Below are positions 40,741 to 48,472 of a stretch of DNA of 48,472 nt, one piece after another (position 1 is the first letter of the stretch; every line of letters starts with the position of its first letter). The position numbers and the translations under genes are program-made. This stretch comes from an uncultured Lachnospiraceae bacterium (GTDB taxonomy: Bacteria > Bacillota > Clostridia > Lachnospirales > Lachnospiraceae): contig CARUOB010000015.1 of assembly GCA_949076555.1 (NCBI GenBank), positions 1-48,472 of the forward strand, given 5' to 3'. The notes under the pieces are model-generated. The model made no database searches. It saw nothing but the letters and a program-made list of their open reading frames with translations, and had not been told where the DNA came from.

Positions 40741-42990
40741 TTACGGTTTCTGCTCCATAAAATCAACAGTTTCCAGCCTCATCCCAATGATATATACACC
40801 ATCTCTTTTTTTCTGCTTTTTGAACCCCGCCGTTTCCAGTGCATTATAAAAATCAGCCGTACTACGGATATATTCACCCGTCCTCATACAATAGTTGCGG
40901 TATTCCTGGTAGACTGCCCCGGATTTCGCTGCACCTCCCGCATCCACTTCACAGCACTCATCCATAAAATGCCCAAGCCAGTCATTGTCCTCACGGTATG
41001 ATTTGATGGCATCCTCCACGCAGGCAGGGCAGGGAATGTGGAAATTACGGCTGATCACTTTTTTCGCACCCTCAATGATCCATGCCATGACAGCCGGGGC
41101 AGCTTCCGAAACGAGGAAATCGGCATAATTCTTCACATCCTCGGCGCCCTCTATTTTGGCATGGAACGGTATCACGATCAAACGCCGCCACGTACCCGGA
41201 TCATTTGCGCCCACCCTCGGCAGGTGGTTGGTGTACAGCACGAGGGTATGGCTCGGCGTAAAGGAAAACGGGTCTTTATACTTTTTCTCCGCAAAAATCT
41301 CATCCGTGGAACACATCTGCTTGACCACGGCAGTATTCAGACGCATCCCTTCCTCCAGTTCGGCGGCAATGATGAGACGCTTTCCTTTGGCTTCGGCAAG
41401 TTCCGGCTTCACATTCCTCTTGCATCCGACCGTAAGGGTATCGGAGGACATATTGCCGCTGTAAGTCCCAAGCACACGGGCTATGGTGTTCCAGAACGTG
41501 GATTTGCCGTTCCTGCCCTCGCCGTAAGCAATGACCAGCGATTCCATATAGACACGGCCGACCGCCGCCATTCCCACAATCTGCTGTACATAATCAACCA
41601 GCTCTGCGTCACCGCAGAAAATAGTGTTGAGCGAATCCTGCCACAGTTCTTTCCCTTTATCGCCCGGTTCGGCTGCCGTAATCTTCGTGATATAATCCTC
41701 CGAACTATGGTCACGCCTGCCCTCCAATCCATCGGGAAGATAATAAGTCCCATCAGGCGTATTCAGCAGAAATCCGTCTTTGTCAAGGTCTGACACACTG
41801 ATCTCCAGCATAGGCTTCGCCGCCTGCAGAGCCGACACAATATATTTCATATCCCTGCGTTTCATCACGAACGCCTTATATGCCAGTGCGGTTTTATACG
41901 CAAGATAAGCGTCCGTCTGGCTGCTGCTGATCTTCTTTTCCAGAGCCTTGCCTCCCGACACAATGTCATCTTCCGAAACGCCCATATCCAAAAGTGCCTG
42001 GCGTGTGCGTGACACCTCGTCTTTTGCATCCTCAAGCTGAAGGTCTAAAAATTCCTCCGCCGCACCCACCGCCTGCTGTTTGGACTCCACCCAATACTGT
42101 CCGCAGAAACGCAGATAATCGGTCGCCGCTGTGTATCTCAGTTCACCACCGTATTCCCTTGTCAGGACCTTTGCCTGCCCGATGTCGGAATAATCCCCAG
42201 GTTTTAGAGTTTCCCCTGCAAATTCATCGTTGTATTCGTCCGAGGCAACATAGCCGTCCTGACTTTTCACCTTTTCCGCAAAGCGGCAGGCACTCTGCCA
42301 TATCATTGAAAGTTCCGCATCTTCAAGAGGAGGGCGGCATTTATCCGCCTCCTCCATAAAAATCCCATACGCTTTTTCCGTTGCACCGTAACGCTTCACC
42401 ACACGCCCCGCAAAATGCGACATGGTGGCGTTCCTCTGTCCCTGCGGGATCTCCCTGCCGACCTGCGGTCTTACGATGCAGTCGATGGTGATCTCACCTT
42501 CATGCCATAAGATTTCACTGCACGGATTTCCAAAGATAAACCTAGCGGAATCAATGGCGTTGCCGTCAAAGAAGGGGAATTTCTGCAGTATGGCTTTTTT
42601 CAGGGCAGCACATACATCACCGTCTGAAATAGGGTCATGCAGGAAATACACATGGAACCTCGGCCTTGCAGTCCTGCCGTCCTTCGGCTTCATGTTATTG
42701 CGGCTCGGAACAACTGCATACGCCACATCTTTCCCGATTTTTTCTTCTAAATCCTCCGGATGAACCCAGTCCGTGGGATCATCGGAATGGTCATTGTCAC
42801 AGTCCATCACATCCACATCGCAGGAGAGGAAATGATCCCCACTCCTGCGGCAGTTTTTGAATTCCGCACATACATGGTCAAACGCCATCACTTCCAAAAT
42901 ATCATCTTCGTTATCAACGACTCTCTTATTGGGATAAATGCTGTTCTTTGCATTACCCCTGCAGTTCGCCGTGTAAAATGTCATTTTCAA
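40741..42990 (-). CDS. Phage/plasmid primase-helicase (P4/D5-like)
   Basis: 749 aa. The first ~250 residues are an AEP-type primase region (FLSCDVDVMDCDNDHSDDP with the catalytic aspartates, ARPRFHVYFLHDP, FIFGNPCSEILWHEG). Residues about 350-600 are the D5-N/helicase part with AYGEGRNGKSTFWNTIARVLG as Walker A and KRLIIAAELEEG as Walker B. The C-terminus is a helix-turn-helix-like D5 end. The TTG at 42990 lies 10 nt after GGAGG; the ATG at 42984 is another candidate. It opens and primes the origin for phage replication. Confidence 0.93.
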   Translation of the reverse strand: MKMTFYTANCRGNAKNSIYPNKRVVDNEDDILEVMAFDHVCAEFKNCRRSGDHFLSCDVDVMDCDNDHSDDPTDWVHPEDLEEKIGKDVAYAVVPSRNNMKPKDGRTARPRFHVYFLHDPISDGDVCAALKKAILQKFPFFDGNAIDSARFIFGNPCSEILWHEGEITIDCIVRPQVGREIPQGQRNATMSHFAGRVVKRYGATEKAYGIFMEEADKCRPPLEDAELSMIWQSACRFAEKVKSQDGYVASDEYNDEFAGETLKPGDYSDIGQAKVLTREYGGELRYTAATDYLRFCGQYWVESKQQAVGAAEEFLDLQLEDAKDEVSRTRQALLDMGVSEDDIVSGGKALEKKISSSQTDAYLAYKTALAYKAFVMKRRDMKYIVSALQAAKPMLEISVSDLDKDGFLLNTPDGTYYLPDGLEGRRDHSSEDYITKITAAEPGDKGKELWQDSLNTIFCGDAELVDYVQQIVGMAAVGRVYMESLVIAYGEGRNGKSTFWNTIARVLGTYSGNMSSDTLTVGCKRNVKPELAEAKGKRLIIAAELEEGMRLNTAVVKQMCSTDEIFAEKKYKDPFSFTPSHTLVLYTNHLPRVGANDPGTWRRLIVIPFHAKIEGAEDVKNYADFLVSEAAPAVMAWIIEGAKKVISRNFHIPCPACVEDAIKSYREDNDWLGHFMDECCEVDAGGAAKSGAVYQEYRNYCMRTGEYIRSTADFYNALETAGFKKQKKRDGVYIIGMRLETVDFMEQKP

Positions 42991-43418
42991 GATAATCCAA
43001 CCTCCTCACAACTTTCTGTGAAATAGCGGATAACCATATCCCGCTTTTCCGCCTTTTCAATCTCCGCCGCCATGCCTGTGGATATGGCGCTACTAAACAC
43101 CCACACCTGTTCGCATCTGCCTAAAAGTACCATATTCATAAACATTACAAGGCTTCTTTCCGCAGCGACAGTGTCATCCATGAACTGCGGAAAAAGCAGG
43201 TGCGGGGCCAGCGGTATGCAGGCGCTCCTTACCGCAAAACGGCAGTAATGCCTTGCTTTTTCCGTGTTTCTTTCCGTATCCCCGGCAAAAGGGGAGCATA
43301 TATATACAAGCGGTCGGTACGCACGTTTCGCCGCTTTTTCTTCCTTCCTGATATTTGACAAAGCCTCATATGTGGTAGGGTCATGGTAACCCTCGCCATT
43401 ACATTTCCTGATCCCCAT
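42987..43418 (-). CDS. DUF4406-like / nucleoside deoxyribosyltransferase-fold protein
   Basis: 143 aa from MGIRKCNGEGYHDPTTYEAL (GGAGG upstream). VYICSPFAGDTERNTEKARHYCRFAV is the DUF4406 signature, related to nucleoside 2-deoxyribosyltransferases, with VWVFSSAISTGMAAEIEKAEK. It may process modified nucleotides or nucleosides. The stop overlaps the primase start. Confidence 0.85.
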   Translation of the reverse strand: MGIRKCNGEGYHDPTTYEALSNIRKEEKAAKRAYRPLVYICSPFAGDTERNTEKARHYCRFAVRSACIPLAPHLLFPQFMDDTVAAERSLVMFMNMVLLGRCEQVWVFSSAISTGMAAEIEKAEKRDMVIRYFTESCEEVGLS

Positions 43419-43581
43419 AAGCTGAACCTCCATTCTGTTCTTTTTGGACTGTTTCCGCAGTCTTATAAAACGGGCAGTCCTTCCCGTTGAAATTGTTATC
43501 ATTCAGGCAGTGGCACACACCATCATGGTTTGCAAAGCAGTCATGGTGCGCCCTGCACTCAGGCATCCTTTTTCCGTGCAT
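43399..43581 (-). CDS. Small cysteine-rich phage protein
   Basis: 60 aa starting MHGKRMPECRAHHDCFANHDG, with cysteines in C-x5-C-x6-C-x1-C-x12-C spacing (…GVCHCLNDNNFNGKDCPFYK). GGGAGG precedes the ATG. This short zinc- or disulfide-type protein is common in Firmicutes phages next to the primase module. It overlaps both neighbours by about 20 nt. Confidence 0.8.
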   Translation of the reverse strand: MHGKRMPECRAHHDCFANHDGVCHCLNDNNFNGKDCPFYKTAETVQKEQNGGSAYGDQEM

Positions 43582-43906
43582 CCGTCTTACCTCCCGAAAT
43601 CAGATCTATATTTCTCCCCGTCCTTTTGCGGAGAATTTCTGTCCTGTTAAACTGCGCCTTCCAGTGCTTCCTCATTGGTGAATCATCAGGAAATCCCCCT
43701 GCTTTTTCTTTGTACATATCGCAAAGCGCCTGGTAACCATCAGCCATTTCACGCAGTTCCAAAAGCAGCTCCGTTTTTACTTCCTCAGAACAATATCTGT
43801 TTATGAGCGGAGCGATCTTCCTTGCCACTGGCAGTTTGCAGGGAAAAAATGCCTCCACGACAAGCTCCATATATCCTGTTTCATACCCGATCCTTAACAG
43901 TTCCAT
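43559..43906 (-). CDS. Conserved phage protein of unknown function
   Basis: 115 aa from MELLRIGYETGYMELVV (ATG 43906, 9 nt after the polymerase stop). Mostly helical and charged (EVKTELLLELREMADGYQALCDMYKEK, MRKHWKAQFNRTEILRKRTG). I recognise it as a regular neighbour of phage family-A polymerases, but not its function. The 3' end overlaps the cysteine-rich gene. Confidence 0.75.
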   Translation of the reverse strand: MELLRIGYETGYMELVVEAFFPCKLPVARKIAPLINRYCSEEVKTELLLELREMADGYQALCDMYKEKAGGFPDDSPMRKHWKAQFNRTEILRKRTGRNIDLISGGKTDARKKDA

Positions 43907-43914
43907 AGCGCCAC

Positions 43915-46773
43915 CTAATCTTTCTGGTAAAAGGAACAACTGTAACCATCCGCCCGGAGCAGCAGGCCTTTTGCCCAGGGCGGTGTCCTGCCCATCTGTT
44001 CGCAGACCGCCTCCACGGACATCCGCATATCCGCCTCAATGATGATTTCATCATGCACCGTAGCCACAATCGCACAGTTTTTCAGCGTCTGCATGGCGTA
44101 GCACAAAATATCACGGGCGGTTGCCTGCACAATATTTTCCACAAACTTGGGGCCGTAGCTTTCCAGCCGCTCCCACTTTTTCGTACTGCCGACGCCCATA
44201 TAGGTGACGGACTCACCTCCGAAACGGTTCTCTCCGATTCTCGGCTTGACATAAGCAAGCCGCCTGCCTGAAAAAAGAGTGATGAACAGCATCCCGCTCT
44301 GGTAATCAAAGCGGATGCCGTGTGTTTCTGTCGGCATTCTCTTTTTGATGCATTCTTTCACTGCATGGTCAACATCCCACCAGAACTCCGTGATATTTGG
44401 ATTGGAATCCCTCCAGGCATTTACCAGCGGCTGCAGCTCTTCCTCCGCAAGCCCCATCTCCAGCGCGCCCATTGATTTCAGCGCCCCTACTGATCCGCCG
44501 TATCCAAGAGCCAATTCCGCTATTTTGCCTTTCTGCCTCAGATGCCCGTTCACGCCGTGTTTTTCAACCGGCACATGGAACATCTGGCTTGCAGACGCAC
44601 AGTAAATGTCACCGCCATCCTCAAAAACCTTAAGCCTCCAACGCTCCCCGGCAATCCAAGCGATCACCCTCGCTTCAATCGCAGAGAAGTCCGCCACAAT
44701 AAATTTCCTGCCGTCCTGCGGCACAAAAGCAGTGCGGATAAGCTGCGAGAGCGTATCGGGGATATCTTCATAAAGCATGGAAAGAGCGTCATAATCGCCG
44801 CATTTAACAAGTCCCCGTGCCTGTGCCAGATCAGGGATGTGGTTCTGAGGCAGATTTTGAAGCTGCACCAACCTCCCCGAATTACCAGTTATCCACACAC
44901 GCCCATTTCTTCTTACGAGGAAAAATCCTGTTGGTGTTTCAGCACAATAAACGCTTCCGTTATATTGAAACTTTCTTGGTTTCGACTTTACTTCATGGCA
45001 GTTCTTTGGTGTAAGCCAAATATCCACAACATAAGCGTCACTCCAATTTGGGTGTTCATCTTTTCTGTCTTTTACCTTCATCTGGGCAGCCCGACCGGTA
45101 ATATGAGCAAGCGCCTGAACCATATCTGCATTCTTTTTATTGCAGGTCACATACTGAATGCTGTTTTTTGCACTCTGATAGCCATCCCAATGTACCAGTT
45201 CATCAAAAAACACATCCGCACTCTCATCAAACAGCCATGTATCAAAAGTTTTATTCCGAAAAATTCTTAGCCATAAAGGTACATTACGGGAATAAATCTT
45301 AAACTGATGACGTACACGCCGTTTTTCTCCATATTTCCTATATACAAAAGAAACATCTGCTGCCTTCAAAAGTGTCTTACACCGTTCCACTTTCCGCAAT
45401 TTTGTAAAAGCCAATACAACACTCCCATCTTCCGTAAAACAGCCATCTGCCTGCACCATTACCAATACACGCAATATACTGTGTTCCAGTCCTGCCGTTG
45501 TCTGACGATACCCTGTAAACGGAATGCTCGGCCGGTATTTTTCCATATTTTCCACTGTATCTATCAGCCACTCCCCGCCATACCACCTTTTCACATACAT
45601 CTTGTGTTCTGGCGTACTGATTTGGTCGATACGCTTATCACAATATTCGTACATAATCCCTTCGTAAGGAAATACAAGTGCATTTGATTTTTGAAATGAC
45701 ACCGTTTCCCCAGATGGATTCCAACAGGCAATCTTCCCACCAGTCCATTCATCAAGCCGTTGCCATCCGGTATCTGTCAAAACCTCATGGTCACCCGTCA
45801 GACAGAACCGCCCGGTTCTATTGGCACCGTAGAAGGCAAACATCCCGTGAGCGCGGCTGTCCGTACACACGGCATTCTCCATTGCCTGGTATTTCTTTAC
45901 TGAGGACTTTACAAGCTGCTGCCGCAAGGCCAATACAGTTTTCAACGGCTCCGGCGCATCCTGCAGAAGCCCCGCCACTGCCTTTTTATCAAGGGAATCC
46001 GTTTCCATGCCGTTATCCGCAAGCCACTGTTTCATCTGCTGTACCGAGTTTGGATTATCAAGTTCCGTCAGTTCCTGCATGGCAGCCGACAGTTCCGTTT
46101 TGGAACGTCCGTCCATAGTGATCGCCTGTCTGACCATATCCATGTCAACACCAATCCCACGGTCGTTGATCTCCTGGTCCTGGCGGTATTCCTCCCAGAC
46201 GAAATCAGGCACAGGGAATTTAACAAGCCTCTGCTGTATCTGCATTTCCGCCTCCACATCACGGAGGTTGTATGCCTTAAACCTCTGCCATTTCTCCATA
46301 TCATGTTCCGGCAAGTTTCTCACCCTGCCGCCGTTTGCTTTGGTTGGCTTGCAGGGAACACAGAAATACCGTATGAGGTCTTTGCCTTCCATCAGTTTCT
46401 GTTTTTCTAATCCAAGCACAGCGCCTACATCCTCCAGTGACCGCGGAAGGCCGAGGTAAGCCGCCCACACCATCGTGCAGCGCCAGCTCCCAGGCCCGAA
46501 CCATGTGCCGAAATAATTTGACAAAGAAACACGCTCGAAATTGTTATTGTAACTCCACTTAATGACGGAGTCATCTGAAAGAGCCGCTACGATATCTGCA
46601 GGGATTTCCTCACCACAGGCAAGATCCACCACCTGTACATCTCCACCATCAACCGAATACCCGAAAAGCAAAATTTCAAAAGCGGGGGAGGAAGCATATT
46701 TATAAACCCCGCATTTGGATAAATCCACATCCGAGAATGTTTCCAAGTCCAGTGATAAAGTTTTCAATTCCAC
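43915..46773 (-). CDS. Family-A DNA polymerase with intein
   Basis: 952 aa; GTG start with AAAGGA 6 nt upstream. LSLDLETFSDVDLSKCGVY is the 3'-5' exonuclease motif I. The polymerase domain has MFAFYGANRTGRF before the intein, and after it SGRLVQLQNLPQNHIPD, FIVADFSAIEARVIAWI (motif A), KIAELALGYGGSVGA (motif B) and TVHDEIIIEADMRM (motif C). An intein of 308 residues (324-631) interrupts the conserved G-R-F/S-G-R site. Without it the protein is about 644 aa, the normal length. It replicates the phage genome. The stop codon is TAG. Confidence 0.95.
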   Translation of the reverse strand: MELKTLSLDLETFSDVDLSKCGVYKYASSPAFEILLFGYSVDGGDVQVVDLACGEEIPADIVAALSDDSVIKWSYNNNFERVSLSNYFGTWFGPGSWRCTMVWAAYLGLPRSLEDVGAVLGLEKQKLMEGKDLIRYFCVPCKPTKANGGRVRNLPEHDMEKWQRFKAYNLRDVEAEMQIQQRLVKFPVPDFVWEEYRQDQEINDRGIGVDMDMVRQAITMDGRSKTELSAAMQELTELDNPNSVQQMKQWLADNGMETDSLDKKAVAGLLQDAPEPLKTVLALRQQLVKSSVKKYQAMENAVCTDSRAHGMFAFYGANRTGRFCLTGDHEVLTDTGWQRLDEWTGGKIACWNPSGETVSFQKSNALVFPYEGIMYEYCDKRIDQISTPEHKMYVKRWYGGEWLIDTVENMEKYRPSIPFTGYRQTTAGLEHSILRVLVMVQADGCFTEDGSVVLAFTKLRKVERCKTLLKAADVSFVYRKYGEKRRVRHQFKIYSRNVPLWLRIFRNKTFDTWLFDESADVFFDELVHWDGYQSAKNSIQYVTCNKKNADMVQALAHITGRAAQMKVKDRKDEHPNWSDAYVVDIWLTPKNCHEVKSKPRKFQYNGSVYCAETPTGFFLVRRNGRVWITGNSGRLVQLQNLPQNHIPDLAQARGLVKCGDYDALSMLYEDIPDTLSQLIRTAFVPQDGRKFIVADFSAIEARVIAWIAGERWRLKVFEDGGDIYCASASQMFHVPVEKHGVNGHLRQKGKIAELALGYGGSVGALKSMGALEMGLAEEELQPLVNAWRDSNPNITEFWWDVDHAVKECIKKRMPTETHGIRFDYQSGMLFITLFSGRRLAYVKPRIGENRFGGESVTYMGVGSTKKWERLESYGPKFVENIVQATARDILCYAMQTLKNCAIVATVHDEIIIEADMRMSVEAVCEQMGRTPPWAKGLLLRADGYSCSFYQKD
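44881..45804 (-). mobile_element. Intein in the DNA polymerase, with LAGLIDADG-type endonuclease domain
   Basis: Begins with Cys1 in CLTGDHEVLTDTGW (block A), has STPEHKMYVKRW (block B with the TxxH), a LAGLIDADG-like helix VLVMVQADGCFTEDG (block C) and a second, FFDELVHWDGYQ (block E), then VYCAETPTGFFLVRRNGRVWITGN (blocks F and G), ending in Asn before the +1 Ser. The penultimate residue is Gly rather than His. Splicing motifs are otherwise intact, so self-splicing is likely. The segment is more AT-rich than the host gene, consistent with recent entry. Confidence 0.93.
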
Positions 46774-46847
46774 CAGTTCCTTTCACTGCCTTAAGGGCGG
46801 CAGGCAGAATGCCCGCCACCCCGTGGCTGTATTTCCCTGTTATGCTG

Positions 46848-47414
46848 TTAAGACAGGAAGTCCTCTTCATCCTCATCTGCGAAATCGTCCTCCGCACGGG
46901 ACTTGCCGCCCAAAGGCTCTCCGTCACGGATCTTCTGCAGGTTGTTCAGGCCGCAGGCGATTCCCTTATTGCCGTTGGAATTGAAAGCATAAAAGTTGAT
47001 GCTCGCCCTGCCGTACACACCGCTGTAAACTTCTGAATGGTCTATGATCGGCTGCCTGTCTGCATCCACAATGCCCGGAGCAGTAGAACTGTTGGCATTG
47101 ACAAAATAGGAATCCGCATAGGCTTCATCATCCAGACGTTCCGTATCGCCATCACGGAGCGGGGTTTTAAGGACAGACAGTGCAGGAACGCTTCTGCCGT
47201 TTCCCTTAAGTTTGGATTCACCTTCACGGTACGCCGCCTCGATGGCCGCCTTTATCTTCGCAATGGTCTTCTTATCCGACTTCGGGATAATGAGCGACAC
47301 GGAGAACTTCGGTGTGCCGCCCTGGATTGATTTCGCTTCCCAGGCATTGCAGTAGCTCCAGCGGGTATCGGGTCCCGTGATCACCTTTGTTGGATTGGTA
47401 ACATTATTTGACAT
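46848..47414 (-). CDS. DUF2815-like single-stranded DNA-binding protein
   Basis: 188 aa. TPKFSVSLIIPKSDKKTIAKIKAAIEAA and SGVYGRASINFYAFNSNGNKGIACGLNNLQKIRDGE are the family signature; the fold is OB-like, and the acidic C-terminus (ADEDEEDFLS-like) resembles SSB tails that recruit partners. GGAGGAAAACCAT precedes the ATG. It sits between the DUF2800 nuclease and the polymerase, as usual for this phage replication module. Confidence 0.9.
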   Translation of the reverse strand: MSNNVTNPTKVITGPDTRWSYCNAWEAKSIQGGTPKFSVSLIIPKSDKKTIAKIKAAIEAAYREGESKLKGNGRSVPALSVLKTPLRDGDTERLDDEAYADSYFVNANSSTAPGIVDADRQPIIDHSEVYSGVYGRASINFYAFNSNGNKGIACGLNNLQKIRDGEPLGGKSRAEDDFADEDEEDFLS

Positions 47415-47432
47415 ATGGTTTTCCTCCTGAAT

Positions 47433-48472
47433 TTACTTAAAATCTTCTGCCGCCGTGTTCATCGGCGGTCTCTTGTCTGACTCAGGCACAAGCGCAGGCT
47501 TGCCTTGCGGCTTTTCCACAAGTCCGTTTAAAATGTCCGCAAACTTCTTTTTGCCGAGCAGTTTCTCCATAGCAGTGATGCCGAGAAGTTTTGGCTCATA
47601 TGGGTCGAAGCCTGCTTTCTTCACGGTATCTGCCACAGCGTTTTCATCGGTATATTTGCGGTTGGAACGGCCTTCCACGATTTTAAAGCCGTCATACTTG
47701 ACACCGCTTAAAGCCTGCTGCAGTGCAAATTCCTTCACATCCGCCGCCCATGCCGCAAGCTCATCCGCTTTTATGAGGATTGCTGCGATCTCATCATCAT
47801 CCAATGTGGCAGGCATCTCGAAGTCATATTTCGCAAGCTCCAGGTTATATTCCGCACGTTTCCTGCAGACCGCTTTTGCCTTACAGAACCTGCAGTGTTC
47901 GCCTGCATTGAATTCGCCCTCACCGTCATAAGCCAGCTTCGCTTTTGCCATAAGGTCGTTGTACGCCCACTGGAGAAGGTCATCCTTTGCCATGACGCAC
48001 ACGCTGACATTCTCCCGGCGCGGCTGGTAGATCGCCATGCGGACAGTGTCAATGTCATAGATGCCGTCAAACAGCTCCAAGGCACCCAGGGCATACAGCA
48101 TCATCTGCGGATTTTCCACGGCAGAAACCTCCACGCCCTTGCCATGCTTGTAATCAATGATGTAGAGCGTCCCGTCTGCAATAACCACACAGTCTCCTGT
48201 TCCGAAACCGTCTTTGACAAAGCGTGAAAAGTCCAGTTTCTGTTCGATCAGCACGACAGGGTCTTTGCAGTTTTTCTTTGCTTCTTCCACCAGCGAGAGG
48301 ACATACTCCGCATAACCGCAGGCACATTCCTCCATTTCCTCATCATAAAAGGAAAGGCTTTCCGTTGGGTTCGTGGTTTCCATGCCAAGCGCCAGCTTCA
48401 ATTTGTGTTCGCACAGGCTGTGGGCATCCGTACCCTGCTGTGCGTACTCACTGCCCGTATCCTCGTAATTTT
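47433..48472 (-). CDS. DUF2800 PD-(D/E)XK nuclease (partial, runs off the right edge)
   Basis: The frame is open to the edge; the visible part starts NYEDTGSEYAQQGTDAHSLCE upstream of 48401. GDCVVIADGTLYIIDYKHGKG carries the D…DYKxG nuclease core and HCRFCKAKAVCRKRAEYN the cysteine cluster of Cas4/RecB-like enzymes. DUF2800 proteins probably act as recombination exonucleases with the neighbouring SSB-like protein. The N-terminal part is outside the window. Confidence 0.9.
   Translation of the reverse strand, partial: NYEDTGSEYAQQGTDAHSLCEHKLKLALGMETTNPTESLSFYDEEMEECACGYAEYVLSLVEEAKKNCKDPVVLIEQKLDFSRFVKDGFGTGDCVVIADGTLYIIDYKHGKGVEVSAVENPQMMLYALGALELFDGIYDIDTVRMAIYQPRRENVSVCVMAKDDLLQWAYNDLMAKAKLAYDGEGEFNAGEHCRFCKAKAVCRKRAEYNLELAKYDFEMPATLDDDEIAAILIKADELAAWAADVKEFALQQALSGVKYDGFKIVEGRSNRKYTDENAVADTVKKAGFDPYEPKLLGITAMEKLLGKKKFADILNGLVEKPQGKPALVPESDKRPPMNTAAEDFK

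Overview
The window looks like part of a gut Firmicutes chromosome (Lachnospiraceae/Clostridia type). The evidence is the pair of large serine recombinases used as integrases, strong GGAGG ribosome binding sites with some GTG/TTG starts, and the gene families of the prophage. It has two compositional zones: an AT-rich cassette (about 0.6-6.5 kb and 9.1-10.7 kb) and a more GC-rich siphoprophage (about 10.7 kb to the right edge), almost all on the minus strand.

Left edge, 1-967: the C-terminal end of another serine recombinase (+), a bidirectional terminator and a decayed gene. From 968 to 6517 (minus strand) lie, in reverse order of transcription, two separate guanylate-kinase-like P-loop proteins, a fused double guanylate-kinase-like protein whose reading frame crosses an A-AAA-AAG slippery site, a two-domain NUDIX hydrolase, and the C-terminal part of a SIR2-like protein. 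From 6478 to 10769 (plus strand) lie the zinc-ribbon half of recombinase 1, an intact recombinase 2, an NrtR-like NUDIX/winged-helix regulator with a good promoter and a palindromic operator, and the N-terminal part of the same SIR2 gene. On the minus strand from 11616 lies the catalytic half of recombinase 1.

The central result is that the segment between about 6474 and 10735 is inverted. Flipping it in silico at a shared 4-bp core (GCCT/AGGC) restores, at the base level, both a continuous SIR2 gene (reading FSKRP-ILTTNYD across the joint) and a continuous recombinase 1 gene (reading AKVQAEMERRE). In the restored order, promoter-operator, NrtR-like regulator, SIR2, NUDIX, fused kinase, kinase A and kinase B form one co-directional operon behind the integrase genes. 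I propose it as a NAD/nucleotide-linked conflict or defence cassette that is switched off, reversibly or permanently, by recombinase-mediated inversion.

The prophage follows in standard order (read on the minus strand from right to left): recombination and replication (DUF2800, DUF2815, family-A DNA polymerase with an intein, primase-helicase, VRR-NUC, SNF2 helicase), late regulator, HNH, small terminase, two DNA methyltransferases, an accessory block with an amidoligase and a gamma-glutamylcyclotransferase-like gene, large terminase, portal, ClpP-like protease, HK97 capsid, connectors, tail genes with the canonical gpG/gpGT frameshift, an AT-rich cargo gene with its own operator array and terminator, tape measure, Dit, tail endopeptidase, collar-type tail protein, holin, amidase, and finally the integrase module. 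Several phage genes are interrupted: single in-frame TAG codons in the large terminase, small terminase and a tail gene, a frameshift in a C-run of the cytosine methyltransferase, and a 7-nt insertion at the Walker A motif of the SNF2 helicase. Either the prophage is decaying, or some of these sites are recoded or phase-variable.
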